A stretch of DNA of 39,048 nucleotides from Bacillota bacterium. Lineage in GTDB: Bacteria; Bacillota; Dethiobacteria; DTU022. The notes under the pieces were generated by a model that did not search any database, had not been told where the DNA came from, and saw only the letters and a list, made by a program, of their open reading frames with translations. Position 1 is the stretch's first letter, and every line of letters begins with the position of its first letter. Shown here piece by piece: positions 9,753 to 18,739 of this stretch. The position numbers were made by a program, and so were the translations under genes. Where the stretch lies: NCBI GenBank assembly GCA_012800855.1, contig JAAZIN010000001.1, forward strand, positions 1 to 39,048, written 5' to 3'.

Positions 9753-10214
9753 TTAATTTGTTTTCTCCCGCGGAAGTTTAATGATGACCAGGCGCTTCTG
9801 CCGCCCGAAGGCGATGGCTTCCTCCTTCGTCGCCACCGCCAGGTCGATGTCATTGGGGCCTATGGCGCCGCCGCGGTCATTGACCCTGCGCCAGCCAATG
9901 CCTTCCACGTATATCTCGGTGCCCAGGGGAATGTTGGGGCCGGCGGCGGCGGTCTTTCCGGGAATCACCCTTTCGCCGCTGTAGGTGATGGAAGGATCGC
10001 CGGAATAATCGTGGCCGCCAATGGCACCGGCGCTTAAAGGGGCATACATGGTCACGTTCATCATCTGCACCGTGTACTGCTCCGACTCGCGGGCCAGTTG
10101 CCGCGCTTCCAGCGCCTCCTGCTTCGCCTGGTGCAGCTGCCCGGTGTAATAAGTATTCATCAGGAAAAAGAGTGCGGCAACGATCATCATCACCAAAAGC
10201 TGCCGCCGTTCCAT
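9753..10214 (-). CDS. 3D (Asp-Asp-Asp) domain protein with N-terminal membrane anchor
   Basis: GTEIYVEGIGWRRVNDRGGAIGPNDIDLAVATKEEAIAFGRQ; hydrophobic N-terminal helix. Likely start 10214 (ORF extends to 10280). Confidence 0.82.
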   Translation of the reverse strand: MERRQLLVMMIVAALFFLMNTYYTGQLHQAKQEALEARQLARESEQYTVQMMNVTMYAPLSAGAIGGHDYSGDPSITYSGERVIPGKTAAAGPNIPLGTEIYVEGIGWRRVNDRGGAIGPNDIDLAVATKEEAIAFGRQKRLVIIKLPREKTN

Positions 10215-10361
10215 GGATCCCTGCACCCCTTTCCCGCTGAAGAAAACTAACTGCTGTACTATTATCTGCAACCCGGGCATCTTTAGACGGGCAAGCAGCG
10301 GGCAGGAGAGAGTGAATTGCGGAAGGGTTTAAAAATGCGGGTAAGGGGCAGGATCTTTTAC

Positions 10362-11168
10362 TTAAGCTCCCGCGGCAAAGCGGCCCGGCGCTTCCACAAA
10401 GCCGGCCATGGCTCCAAAGTATCGCTCCCCGCCGACTAACATGATATCATTGTGCTCCGCCCCGGGGATGGGCAGGAGGCGCTTCGCCGTGCTCCCCAAG
10501 GAGCGGTAGAGCTCTTCCGCCTGGGCGTAGGGAACGAGGCTGTCCGCTTCGCCGTGAATGATCAGGGCGGGAATCCTAATCCCGGCCGCGAGCCGCCCGC
10601 ACTCCTTATCCAGGCCGGCGAGGTCGAGGCCGGCGGCGGGAAGGCCCAGGTGCCGGATTAGCTTGCCTACGCTGATAAAGCCGCTTTCAATAATCAGCCC
10701 GGGGATCATTTCGGCGTAGCGCGCGGCCAGCTCCAGGGCGGAGACGCTCCCCAGGGAGCGCCCCATGACAAAAAGCTTCTCCTCCCGTTTCCGCTCCTCC
10801 AGCCTATCCCTGATCGCTTCGTAGATTGCCGCGGCGTCCTCCACCATGCTCGCAAAGCTGGGCCTGCCGCCGCTTTTCCCGTACCCCCGGTAGTCGGCAA
10901 CAGCCAGGTTGATCCCTATCCGGTGATAGAGGGGGGCGATCTCGTCGTAGTCGGCAGCTATCTCGCCGTTCCCGTGGAAGAGCAGGATCCAGGCGCGGCC
11001 GGCCTCGCCCTCGTAGAGCCGGCAGCCGACGGCAACGCCTTCCTCCACGGGAATGAGAAGATCCTCCGCCCCGGGCGGAGGCGGCTGCTCCCACCTGCGG
11101 GGATAGAACAGAAAGCGCAGCAGCAGGGGATGGTGGTCAATCTCCCGGTAGATGCTCCCACGTTCCAT
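10362..11168 (-). CDS. Alpha/beta hydrolase
   Basis: LLFHGNGEIAADY, VMGRSLGSVSALEL (GxSxG nucleophile), IHGEADSLVP, GAEHND. Confidence 0.88.
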   Translation of the reverse strand: MERGSIYREIDHHPLLLRFLFYPRRWEQPPPPGAEDLLIPVEEGVAVGCRLYEGEAGRAWILLFHGNGEIAADYDEIAPLYHRIGINLAVADYRGYGKSGGRPSFASMVEDAAAIYEAIRDRLEERKREEKLFVMGRSLGSVSALELAARYAEMIPGLIIESGFISVGKLIRHLGLPAAGLDLAGLDKECGRLAAGIRIPALIIHGEADSLVPYAQAEELYRSLGSTAKRLLPIPGAEHNDIMLVGGERYFGAMAGFVEAPGRFAAGA

Positions 11169-11235
11169 GGCACACACCGCCCTTCCACTTGCGGGCACCG
11201 GCAGCAGGTGCCGGCGCGAATGCGTCAGTATGCAA

Positions 11236-11271
11236 CAAAAAAGGTGCCGGGGCGCGTCCCCGCCACCTTTT
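11236..11271 (-). terminator. Rho-independent terminator of serA
   Basis: Minus strand AAAAGGTGGCGGGGACGCGCCCCGGCACCTTTTTTG, at the serA stop codon. Confidence 0.85.
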
Positions 11272-12856
11272 ACCGCCAGGAGGAGAGTTCCACGAAGCGG
11301 GCCGAGCCGATGACATCAAGCTGCCTGAGCTTCTCCATTACTCCATCGGGAATGCGCTGGTCAACCTGCAGCACCATCATGGCTTCGCCGCCCACCGATT
11401 TCCGCCCCAGCTGCATGCTGGCAATATTGACATTCTCCGCCCCCAGGAGGGTACCCACCTTGCCGACGACGCCGGGGCGGTCGTGGTGGGTCGTGATGAG
11501 CATGTAGCGGGCGGGCACCACCTCGATGCGGTAATCGCCAATCTGGGTGATGCGGATATCGTCATGGCCCAGGAGGGTCCCGGCGAGGCGGTGCGCCGCC
11601 GCCCCCTCCCGCACGTTAACCTGCACCAGGCTGCTGTAGCTCTTCACCTCCGCGGTGGAGCTTTCCCGAACCCGGATCCCCCGCCGCTTCGCCACCAGGA
11701 GAGCGTTGACCGGAGTCACCGGCACATCGGTAATCCCCTGCAGCAAGCCGGCCAGGCAGGCCGAGGTCAGCGGGGCCAGCGGCAGGGAGGCCACCTCCCC
11801 GGAGTAGACGATCTCGATTTCATCGATGGAGCCGCCGAAGAGCTGCATGTAAAAGCTGCCCAGCAGCCGCATCAGCGGCAGGTAGGGCTCCAGCGCCGCA
11901 GCCGCCTCCGGCATCAGCGAGGGCACGTTCACCGCCGAGGTAACCGGCTCGCCCGAGAGGGCTTTCAGCACCTGCTCGGCCACCTGCAGGGCCACGTAGG
12001 CCTGGGCTTCACGGGTCAGGGCACCGAGATGGGGCGTGGCGATGACATTGTCCAGCTCCAAGAGAGGGCTGCCGGCAGGGGGCTCTTTTTCAAAGACGTC
12101 CAGCGCCGCCCCCGCTATCTTCTTCTCCACCAGGGCCCGGTAGAGGGCCTCCTCGTCGACGACGCCACCGCGGGCGCAATTGATGAGCATGGCTTCCGGC
12201 TTCATCAGGGCAAGCTGCTCCGCTCCAATGAGATGGCGCGTGGAGGGCATGAGGGGAACGTGAAGCGAGACGAAATCGGACTGCCGCAGCAGTTCGGGCA
12301 GCTCCACCAGCTTCACCCCGATCTTGGCGGCATGCTCCGCCGATATGTGAGGGTCGCAGGCCAGCACCAGCATGCCCAGGGCGCGGGCGCGGCGGCCCAC
12401 TTCGCTTCCCACGTGGCCCAGCCCGATGATGCCCAGGGTCTTCCGGTTCAGTTCCATCCCCATGAAGCGCTCCCTCTCCCAGCCGCCCCGCTTGACGGAG
12501 TAGTTTGCCGCGGGGATATTCCGGGCCAGCGATACCAGGAGGGCCAGGGTGAGCTCCGCAGCCGACACGGTATTGGCTTCCGGGACGTTGACCACGATGA
12601 TCCCCCTCTCGGTAGCCCGGGCCACATCGATGTTGTCCACTCCCACGCCGGCCCGTCCAATCACCTTTAACCGGCGGCCCGCATCGATGATATCGGCGGT
12701 CACGCGGGTGCTGCTGCGCACGATGAGGGCGTCGTAATCGCCGATGCTCTGCCGCAGCTCTTCAGGCGACAGCCTGGGGCGCAAGTCCACCTGCGCCTGC
12801 TGCTGCAGCAGTTCCACCCCCTGCGGGGAAAGAGGATCGCTGACCAGGATCTTCAT
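11270..12856 (-). CDS. serA: D-3-phosphoglycerate dehydrogenase (with ASB and ACT domains)
   Basis: MKILVSDPLSPQGVELL; GRAGVGVDNIDVARATERGI; LGIIGLGHVGSEVGRRA; C-terminal ACT domain HHDRPGVVGKVGTLLG. Confidence 0.95.
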   Translation of the reverse strand: MKILVSDPLSPQGVELLQQQAQVDLRPRLSPEELRQSIGDYDALIVRSSTRVTADIIDAGRRLKVIGRAGVGVDNIDVARATERGIIVVNVPEANTVSAAELTLALLVSLARNIPAANYSVKRGGWERERFMGMELNRKTLGIIGLGHVGSEVGRRARALGMLVLACDPHISAEHAAKIGVKLVELPELLRQSDFVSLHVPLMPSTRHLIGAEQLALMKPEAMLINCARGGVVDEEALYRALVEKKIAGAALDVFEKEPPAGSPLLELDNVIATPHLGALTREAQAYVALQVAEQVLKALSGEPVTSAVNVPSLMPEAAAALEPYLPLMRLLGSFYMQLFGGSIDEIEIVYSGEVASLPLAPLTSACLAGLLQGITDVPVTPVNALLVAKRRGIRVRESSTAEVKSYSSLVQVNVREGAAAHRLAGTLLGHDDIRITQIGDYRIEVVPARYMLITTHHDRPGVVGKVGTLLGAENVNIASMQLGRKSVGGEAMMVLQVDQRIPDGVMEKLRQLDVIGSARFVELSSWR

Positions 12857-12957
12857 ATCAAAGCAACCTCCACTGCGGTGTTTAAGATCGCGGCGCCAAC
12901 CCGGCCGGCCGCCGGGCCAGCCCGTGGACTTTTCTTGCAACAGGCTCGTTTAAATTG

Positions 12958-12963
12958 ATTATA
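12958..12963 (-). promoter_or_regulatory. Possible -10 box (TATAAT) upstream of serA
   Basis: Minus strand AAATTATAATCAATTTAAACG in the lpd-serA spacer; no strong -35. Confidence 0.25.
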
Positions 12964-13019
12964 ATTTACCATATTTCCGCCTATCGGTCCATGTGAACGA
13001 GGAGCGGATGCAGCGGCGG

Positions 13020-14429
13020 CTACCGCGGGCGGCCGGTGGACAGGTGCAGCGGCCTGCCGGAGGCGGCAAGGGCGGCTTCCCAGAAGGCTTCGCTGAGCGT
13101 GGGGTGGGGATGGATGAGCCGCTCCAGTTCAGGCAGCTTTGCCCCGGCAGCCACGGCCAGGGTCCCCTCCTGGATGAGGTCGGAGGCATGGGGGCCCAGG
13201 ATATGCACCCCCAGGACCGTCTCCGTTTCGGCATCGGCGACGATCTTGACAACTCCCTCCCCCTCACCCTGGAGGAAGGCTTTCCCGTTGGCGCTGAAGG
13301 GGAACTTGCCCACCTTGACGGCGTATCCTGCGGCACGGGCCTCTTCCTCGGTCATGCCGGCGCGGGCCAGCTCGGGATGGGTAAAGATGCATACCGGCAC
13401 CGCTTTCCCGGAAAAGGAGGCGCTTCCGCCGGCGGCATTTTCCGCGGCCACCATCCCCTGGTGTATGGCGGTGTGCGCCAGGAAGTAGCCCGGGTTGGCC
13501 ACATCGCCGATGGCATAGATCCCGGGAACACTCGTGGCCATATGCTCATCCACGTCAATCCCCCGTTCGCTGCAGCTGATGCCGACAGCCTGCAGGTCCA
13601 GCCCGCCGAAGCTGGGCTTGCGCCCCACCGCCAGGAGCACCTTCTCCGCGGTGAGCTCCTCCTTCCCGCGCGGACCCTCCACGGCCAGGATAAGTTTCCC
13701 GTCGGGGGCGGCGCTAATCCCGCGCAGGGCTGTCTCCGTCAGCACCCGGATCCCCTGCCGGCGGAGGCATGGCGCGAGGCGGCGCACCATCTCGCGATCC
13801 TCGCGGCGCAGCAGGATGCTCCGCTGGACTATGGTCACGTCAACGCCAAAAGCAGCAAAGATGGTAGCCATTTCCAGGGCAATAACACCGCCGCCGATCA
13901 CCGCCAGGCTGGAGGGCAGCTCGGTCAAGGCCAGCGCCTCCCTTGAGAAGATCACCCCGGGCAGATCCGCCCCGGGAACAGGAGGCACGACCTCGCTGCT
14001 GCCCGTGGCGATGATGAGCTTGTCGAATTGCGCGGTGCGCGTCTCCCCGCCGGGGAAGGCTGCCCGGACCTGCCTACCGGGGAGCAGTTCGGCCCGGCCA
14101 GGCCATACCGTCACTCCGGCGGATTTGAGCAGCCTCTCCAGGCCGCGGAGGAGGTTTTCCACCACGGTGTTTTTGTGCCTTTGAACTGCCGCGTAATCAA
14201 AGGCAACCTCGCCGGGAGTGATACCGAATTCCGGGGCCGATTGGAGGCTGCGATAGAGAGAGGCGCAGTGAAGGAGGCTTTTTGTGGGGATGCAGCCGTG
14301 ATTCAGGCAGGTGCCGCCGAGGCGCTCCTGTTCAATAAGGAGGGTTTTCAGACCCAGGGCCGCTCCCCGCAGCGCCGCGCTGTAGCCGCCCGGCCCCCCG
14401 CCGATAATGATGAGCTGGAATTTTTCCAT
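13020..14429 (-). CDS. lpdA: Dihydrolipoyl dehydrogenase
   Basis: MEKFQLIIIGGGPGGYSAALRGA; redox motif GGTCLNHGCIPTKSL; C-terminal HILGPHASDLIQE and HPHPTLSE. Start 14429 preceded by GGAGGTAAT. Confidence 0.95.
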   Translation of the reverse strand: MEKFQLIIIGGGPGGYSAALRGAALGLKTLLIEQERLGGTCLNHGCIPTKSLLHCASLYRSLQSAPEFGITPGEVAFDYAAVQRHKNTVVENLLRGLERLLKSAGVTVWPGRAELLPGRQVRAAFPGGETRTAQFDKLIIATGSSEVVPPVPGADLPGVIFSREALALTELPSSLAVIGGGVIALEMATIFAAFGVDVTIVQRSILLRREDREMVRRLAPCLRRQGIRVLTETALRGISAAPDGKLILAVEGPRGKEELTAEKVLLAVGRKPSFGGLDLQAVGISCSERGIDVDEHMATSVPGIYAIGDVANPGYFLAHTAIHQGMVAAENAAGGSASFSGKAVPVCIFTHPELARAGMTEEEARAAGYAVKVGKFPFSANGKAFLQGEGEGVVKIVADAETETVLGVHILGPHASDLIQEGTLAVAAGAKLPELERLIHPHPTLSEAFWEAALAASGRPLHLSTGRPR

Positions 14430-14492
14430 GAATTGATTACCTCCTGCCTGGAGTATTTCCGCACCAAAAACCGGTTTATTTGCCTGGTTGAT

Positions 14493-14540
14493 ATTAAATC
14501 CCCCCCGGCCCCCTTTTAAAAAGGGGGGCCGGCCGGCGTG
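14493..14540 (+). repeat. AAATCCCCCCCGGCCCCC palindromic repeat, single unit (copy B)
   Basis: TTAAATCCCCCCCGGCCCCCTTTTAAAAAGGGGGGCCGGCCGG; same seed as the arrays at 6.2 kb and 25.9 kb. Confidence 0.65.
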
Positions 14541-14593
14541 CCCCGCCCATACAAATATTCCCAGGCCATAGTCTGAACACAAAAAGGAGATAT

Positions 14594-15367
14594 TTAATGC
14601 TCCCCGCCCTGGGATGTCCTCCTGTTGTCCTGCACGAGCCATTCCACGTGGAAAAGGCGGGCGAAGGCCTCCGCTAGGGCGGCGGCCAGTTTTTCTCTAC
14701 TGATGTTATAGCCCAGGTCCAGGAGGCCGGCGGCTCTACGCCCCAGGTCTTCCAGGTAGGTGCCCTCATCGCTGCCGGGCCGGGGCCGTAGCACCTGCCG
14801 GTAGGCCTCAAGCGGCAGCTCCAGCAGGATGGAGCCATGCTGCAGGATCGCGCCCTTGCGGCGCAGCTGGGCGCTGCCGACCACCTTCTTGCCGCGCACC
14901 TGCAGTTCATGGGCCGAAGGCGTATCGAAGCAGGAGCCGGGGGCCAGGGCCGGCCCGGCGCCCCGCCTGCTTTCGGGGCTGAGCTCCGCCTCAATCCCCA
15001 GGGCGGCAAAGGCCTCCATCAAGGCCCTGCTGATAAACAAATACGATGCCGTTACTCCCGCCGGGACAAGCTCGCGGCAGTCGGGAATGACCAGGCTGTA
15101 GGTGAGCTCGCGGTCGTGCAGCACCGCGCGCCCCCCGGTGGGGCGGCGGACCACGTCTATGCCCAGGCGGCGGCAGGCGGCGAGGTCGGCCACCTCTTCC
15201 GCTTCCTGGAAGCGGCCCAGGGAGAGGGCCGGCGGCGACCAGCTGTAGAGGCGCAGCGCCGGAGGCACCTCCCCGGCGGCCACCTCTTCGAGCAGCTCCA
15301 GGTCCCGCCGCATGTTTGCCGCCCCGGGCAGGGGCGGATCTAATATCAGGCGCCACAATTCTGCCAA
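14594..15367 (-). CDS. LipM/LplA-type lipoyl/octanoyl transferase
   Basis: RRPTGGRAVLHDRELTYSL; GSCFDTPSAHELQVRGKKVVGSAQLRRKGAILQHGSILLEL, with a Cys-Phe at the LipM-type active-site position. TTG start with AGGAGGGT upstream. Confidence 0.88.
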   Translation of the reverse strand: MAELWRLILDPPLPGAANMRRDLELLEEVAAGEVPPALRLYSWSPPALSLGRFQEAEEVADLAACRRLGIDVVRRPTGGRAVLHDRELTYSLVIPDCRELVPAGVTASYLFISRALMEAFAALGIEAELSPESRRGAGPALAPGSCFDTPSAHELQVRGKKVVGSAQLRRKGAILQHGSILLELPLEAYRQVLRPRPGSDEGTYLEDLGRRAAGLLDLGYNISREKLAAALAEAFARLFHVEWLVQDNRRTSQGGEH

Positions 15368-15383
15368 GCAGTTACCCTCCTCT

Positions 15384-16412
15384 CTATGGCTCTCTCCAGG
15401 GAGCGAAGAAACGGCAGCCGTTTATATCATCAAAACCGGGCGGGGGTGAACCCCGCCCCTGCCTGTTCTCCTCTTGCATGAGGCCGAGGGCGGCGGCGGT
15501 TTCGGCTGCGCTGAGGGGGCGCGGGTAGTTGTAGATAAAGCCGCCGGGACGCTCGTTGTAATAGGGGCGGTTGCAGCCGGGGCAGCCGCTGGTTTGAAAG
15601 GCCTCGCCCCCGCCGAGGAGGCGACGCAGCTCCTCCCCGCCAATCCCGAAGGAGACGAGCCGCCCTTCCTTGAAGCGCAGGCCCTCCCAGGCAACATAAC
15701 CAAGCCGCAGCAGGTAGTAGAGTGCCTGCAGGCGGCGGTAGGAGGCCGGCTCGGGCGGGGGATGGTTCTCCAGCGGGGTGCCCTTGAGGGGGGTGAAGGC
15801 AAAGAGGCCCACGGCAATCCCTTCCCGCACCAGCAACTGGAGCAGCCGCGCCGCCTCCTCCTCGCTTTCGCCAAGGCCCAAGATGAGGTGGGTGCTCATC
15901 CGCCCCGGCCAGAGGCGAGCGCACCCCCTAAGCAGTCGCAGGCGCCTTGCAAAGCCGCCGCCCTTGCAGCGGGCGGCGAGCTCCGCCGTGGCCGTGTCGA
16001 GGGCGATGGAGATGCGCTCCGCTCCCGCCTCGAAAAACATGGCCGCCTCGGCAGCGGAATGCACGGGGGCGGATAGGGAAATGGGCAGCCCCACCGCGCC
16101 TCTCAACTGGCGGATCAGCTCCGCCAGGGAGCCAGCGCCGCCCGGTTCGCAGAGGGCCTGCAGGCAGATCCGCTGCAGCCCCCTCCCCGCCTCCCGCTGC
16201 AACGCGGCGATGACCTCCTCCCGCGGGAAGGGGGGCCAGCTCACCCGGCCCAGCCGTCCCGCTTTCCCCTCCGCCCCTCGCGCCTGGGGGCAAAAGGCGC
16301 AGTTCATGCGGCAGCTTTCGCCGTAGAGCAGGTAGGCGGTAGTGGGCAGGGTCTCCGCCCGCAGGTTGATCAAGCCCAGGCGGGCCGCCGTCCCAATGGA
16401 CAGGCGAATCAC
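15384..16412 (-). CDS. Radical SAM protein, LipS2-like candidate lipoyl synthase partner
   Basis: CX3CX2C motif CRMNCAFC; TSGCPGCNRPYYNERPGGFIYNYPRPLS near the C-terminus. GTG start 16412 overlaps the upstream stop as GTGA (ORF extends to 16424). Confidence 0.8.
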   Translation of the reverse strand: MIRLSIGTAARLGLINLRAETLPTTAYLLYGESCRMNCAFCPQARGAEGKAGRLGRVSWPPFPREEVIAALQREAGRGLQRICLQALCEPGGAGSLAELIRQLRGAVGLPISLSAPVHSAAEAAMFFEAGAERISIALDTATAELAARCKGGGFARRLRLLRGCARLWPGRMSTHLILGLGESEEEAARLLQLLVREGIAVGLFAFTPLKGTPLENHPPPEPASYRRLQALYYLLRLGYVAWEGLRFKEGRLVSFGIGGEELRRLLGGGEAFQTSGCPGCNRPYYNERPGGFIYNYPRPLSAAETAAALGLMQEENRQGRGSPPPGFDDINGCRFFAPWREP

Positions 16413-17266
16413 AGCGCGCAGCACTCCTCTCCCGTGGATACCTGGAGGCCCATCTGCGCGGCCAGCCTTCTGGCCGCGGCGGCCGGATGGACAATTTTAT
16501 CAATCCCTGCCTCCAGGGCGAGGCAGTCGAGCTCCTCGCGGTAGCGGCCGCCCGGGCGCATGCAGCCGAGGTAAAGGGGCGTCCGCGGAAAGAGAGCCCG
16601 CGCATGGGCCAGGAGCTCCGCCACCGCGTCGGGCGGCGGCGGGGCGGCACCGGCAAGCCTCGTCCCCGGGGTGGGGCGGAAGACGATAAAGCTAATCGCC
16701 TCCGCCCCCTCCCGGCGCAGCATCTCCAGCGCGCGGCACTCGCTCTCGATGCGCCCGCCCATTATGCCGATGCAGATGTGGGGCACCACGCGGCCATGGC
16801 GCCGCAGGCAGCGGTAGGAGCGGAGGTAATCCTCCGGCGCAGCTTCCAGGCCGTAAACATCCTTGATTACCCTCTCGTCGGCCACGAAATCAAAGGAGAA
16901 GGCGCGAGCAATCATTCCCATGGCCGCCGCCTCCGCCTCGCCAACGAGCCCGGGATGGAAGTTGAGCGAACCCCGACGCGCCAACGCCTCCAGCTCCGCC
17001 CATCTTTCCCCGTGCGGTACGCGCCCCTGCCGGTCGCAGCCGCCGCTGACGAGGAAGCTCCTGTAGCCGACGCCCCGCCGGCCCAGCGCCTCCTCCAGCG
17101 TGGCCATCCCCCGCAGGTAGTGCCCCCCGCAGTGAGCGCAGTTTAAATCGCACGACCGGCCGGTGACGCTAACCGGCAAGGTGAGGCGGGGGTAGACAAA
17201 TTCCACCCGCCCCGTGACAAGGCAACCGCTGCTGCGGCCGCACCGGCCGGCCCTCTCCGGGAACAT
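16409..17266 (-). CDS. Radical SAM protein, LipS1-like candidate lipoyl synthase partner
   Basis: CX3CX2C motif CDLNCAHC; C-terminal STGEECCAL; ATG directly abuts the gcvPB stop (TAGATG). Confidence 0.8.
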   Translation of the reverse strand: MFPERAGRCGRSSGCLVTGRVEFVYPRLTLPVSVTGRSCDLNCAHCGGHYLRGMATLEEALGRRGVGYRSFLVSGGCDRQGRVPHGERWAELEALARRGSLNFHPGLVGEAEAAAMGMIARAFSFDFVADERVIKDVYGLEAAPEDYLRSYRCLRRHGRVVPHICIGIMGGRIESECRALEMLRREGAEAISFIVFRPTPGTRLAGAAPPPPDAVAELLAHARALFPRTPLYLGCMRPGGRYREELDCLALEAGIDKIVHPAAAARRLAAQMGLQVSTGEECCAL

Positions 17267-18739
17267 CTAGCTGCTCCCCCCGTCACCATCCCAGCAGACC
17301 CGGGGATGGCGCGCCGCCCTGACCTCGTCCAGCCGCCCCACGGGGGTAGTGTGGGGAGCGGAAGTGAGGCGTTTCGGATCCTCTTCCGCCAGGCGGGCAA
17401 TCTCCTCCATGGCCTCGGCAAAGCGATCCAGGGTCGCCTTGCTCTCCGTCTCGGTGGGCTCCACCATGAGCGCCTCTTCAACGATGAGAGGAAAGTAGAC
17501 CGTGGGCGGGTGGAAGCCGTAGTCCAGCAGCGCCTTGGCGATATCCCTGGCCGTGACCCCCATCTTCTTCTGCCGGCGGGCCGAGAGCACAAACTCGTGC
17601 TTGCAGCGCCGGTCGTAGGGCAGATCATAGCTCTTCTTCAGCCGCTCCATGAGGTAATTGGCATTGAGAACGGCGTCGGCGGCCGCCTGCCGGAGCCCTT
17701 CCGCCCCCATCATCATGATGTAGGCATAGGCTTTGACGACCACGGCGAAATTGCCGTAGAAGCCGTGCACCCGGCCGATGCTCAGGGGCAGGTCTTCCTT
17801 CCAGTAATATCCCTTTTCGCCCCGCTCCACCAGCGGCACGGGGAGGAAGGGCACCAGGTGTTCCCTCACCCCCACGGGGCCGCTGCCGGGGCCGCCGCCG
17901 CCATGGGGCGTGGCGAAGGTTTTATGCAGGTTCAGATGGACCAGGTCGAAGCCCATGTCGCCGGGACGGGCGTGGCCCATGATGGCGTTGAGGTTGGCCC
18001 CGTCGTAGTAGAGCAGCCCGCCCGCTTCATGGACCGCCTCGGCAATCTCGAGGATGTCCTCCTCGAAGAAACCCAGGGTGTTGGGATTGGTGAGCATGAG
18101 GGCGGCGACATCGCCGTCCAGGGCCGCCCGGAGCGCTTTGAGATCCACCAGCCCGCGTTCATCGGAAGGGATTTCCTTGACCTCGAAGCCGGCCATGGCC
18201 GCCGAAGCGGGATTGGTCCCGTGGGCGGAGTCGGGGACAAGAACCGTTTTGCGATGATCATTCCTGGACCGGTGGTAGGCACGAACGATGAGCATCCCCG
18301 TCAGCTCCCCGTGCGCCCCCGCCGCCGGCTGGAAGGTGACCCGCTTCATCCCTGTTATCTCGGCCAGGCAGGCCTCGGCCCGGTAGAGCAGCTCCAGGGC
18401 CCCCTGGACGCTCTCCTCCGGCTGGCAGGGATGGAGGAAGGCGAAGCCGGGCAGCCGGGCCAGTTCCTCGTTGACCTTGGGGTTGTACTTCATCGTGCAC
18501 GAGCCCAGGGGGTAGAAGCCGGAATCAACGCCGTGGTTGCGGGTGGAGAGGGCGGTGTAGTGGCGCACCAGCTCCCCCTCGGAGAGCTCGGGCAGCGCCA
18601 GGGGGAGGCCTCGCCGCAGCCTTGCCGGCAGGAGTTCCTCCAGCGGCTTAACCGGCACATCGGGCGGCGGCAGGGAGCAGCCGCGCCGACCCGGGGCGCC
18701 CAGTTCAAAAAGCAAAGGCTGTTCTTTTCTCACAACCAT
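17267..18739 (-). CDS. gcvPB: Glycine dehydrogenase (decarboxylating) subunit 2
   Basis: [72 protein letters not shown]. Confidence 0.96.
   Translation of the reverse strand: MVVRKEQPLLFELGAPGRRGCSLPPPDVPVKPLEELLPARLRRGLPLALPELSEGELVRHYTALSTRNHGVDSGFYPLGSCTMKYNPKVNEELARLPGFAFLHPCQPEESVQGALELLYRAEACLAEITGMKRVTFQPAAGAHGELTGMLIVRAYHRSRNDHRKTVLVPDSAHGTNPASAAMAGFEVKEIPSDERGLVDLKALRAALDGDVAALMLTNPNTLGFFEEDILEIAEAVHEAGGLLYYDGANLNAIMGHARPGDMGFDLVHLNLHKTFATPHGGGGPGSGPVGVREHLVPFLPVPLVERGEKGYYWKEDLPLSIGRVHGFYGNFAVVVKAYAYIMMMGAEGLRQAAADAVLNANYLMERLKKSYDLPYDRRCKHEFVLSARRQKKMGVTARDIAKALLDYGFHPPTVYFPLIVEEALMVEPTETESKATLDRFAEAMEEIARLAEEDPKRLTSAPHTTPVGRLDEVRAARHPRVCWDGDGGSS

Noticed and set aside
15384-17266. 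Biotin synthase (BioB) or canonical lipoyl synthase (LipA)
   Set aside because: No CX4CX5C auxiliary cluster of LipA and no biotin genes nearby; pairing within the gcv cluster fits LipS1/LipS2 better. Final assignment needs a database comparison.
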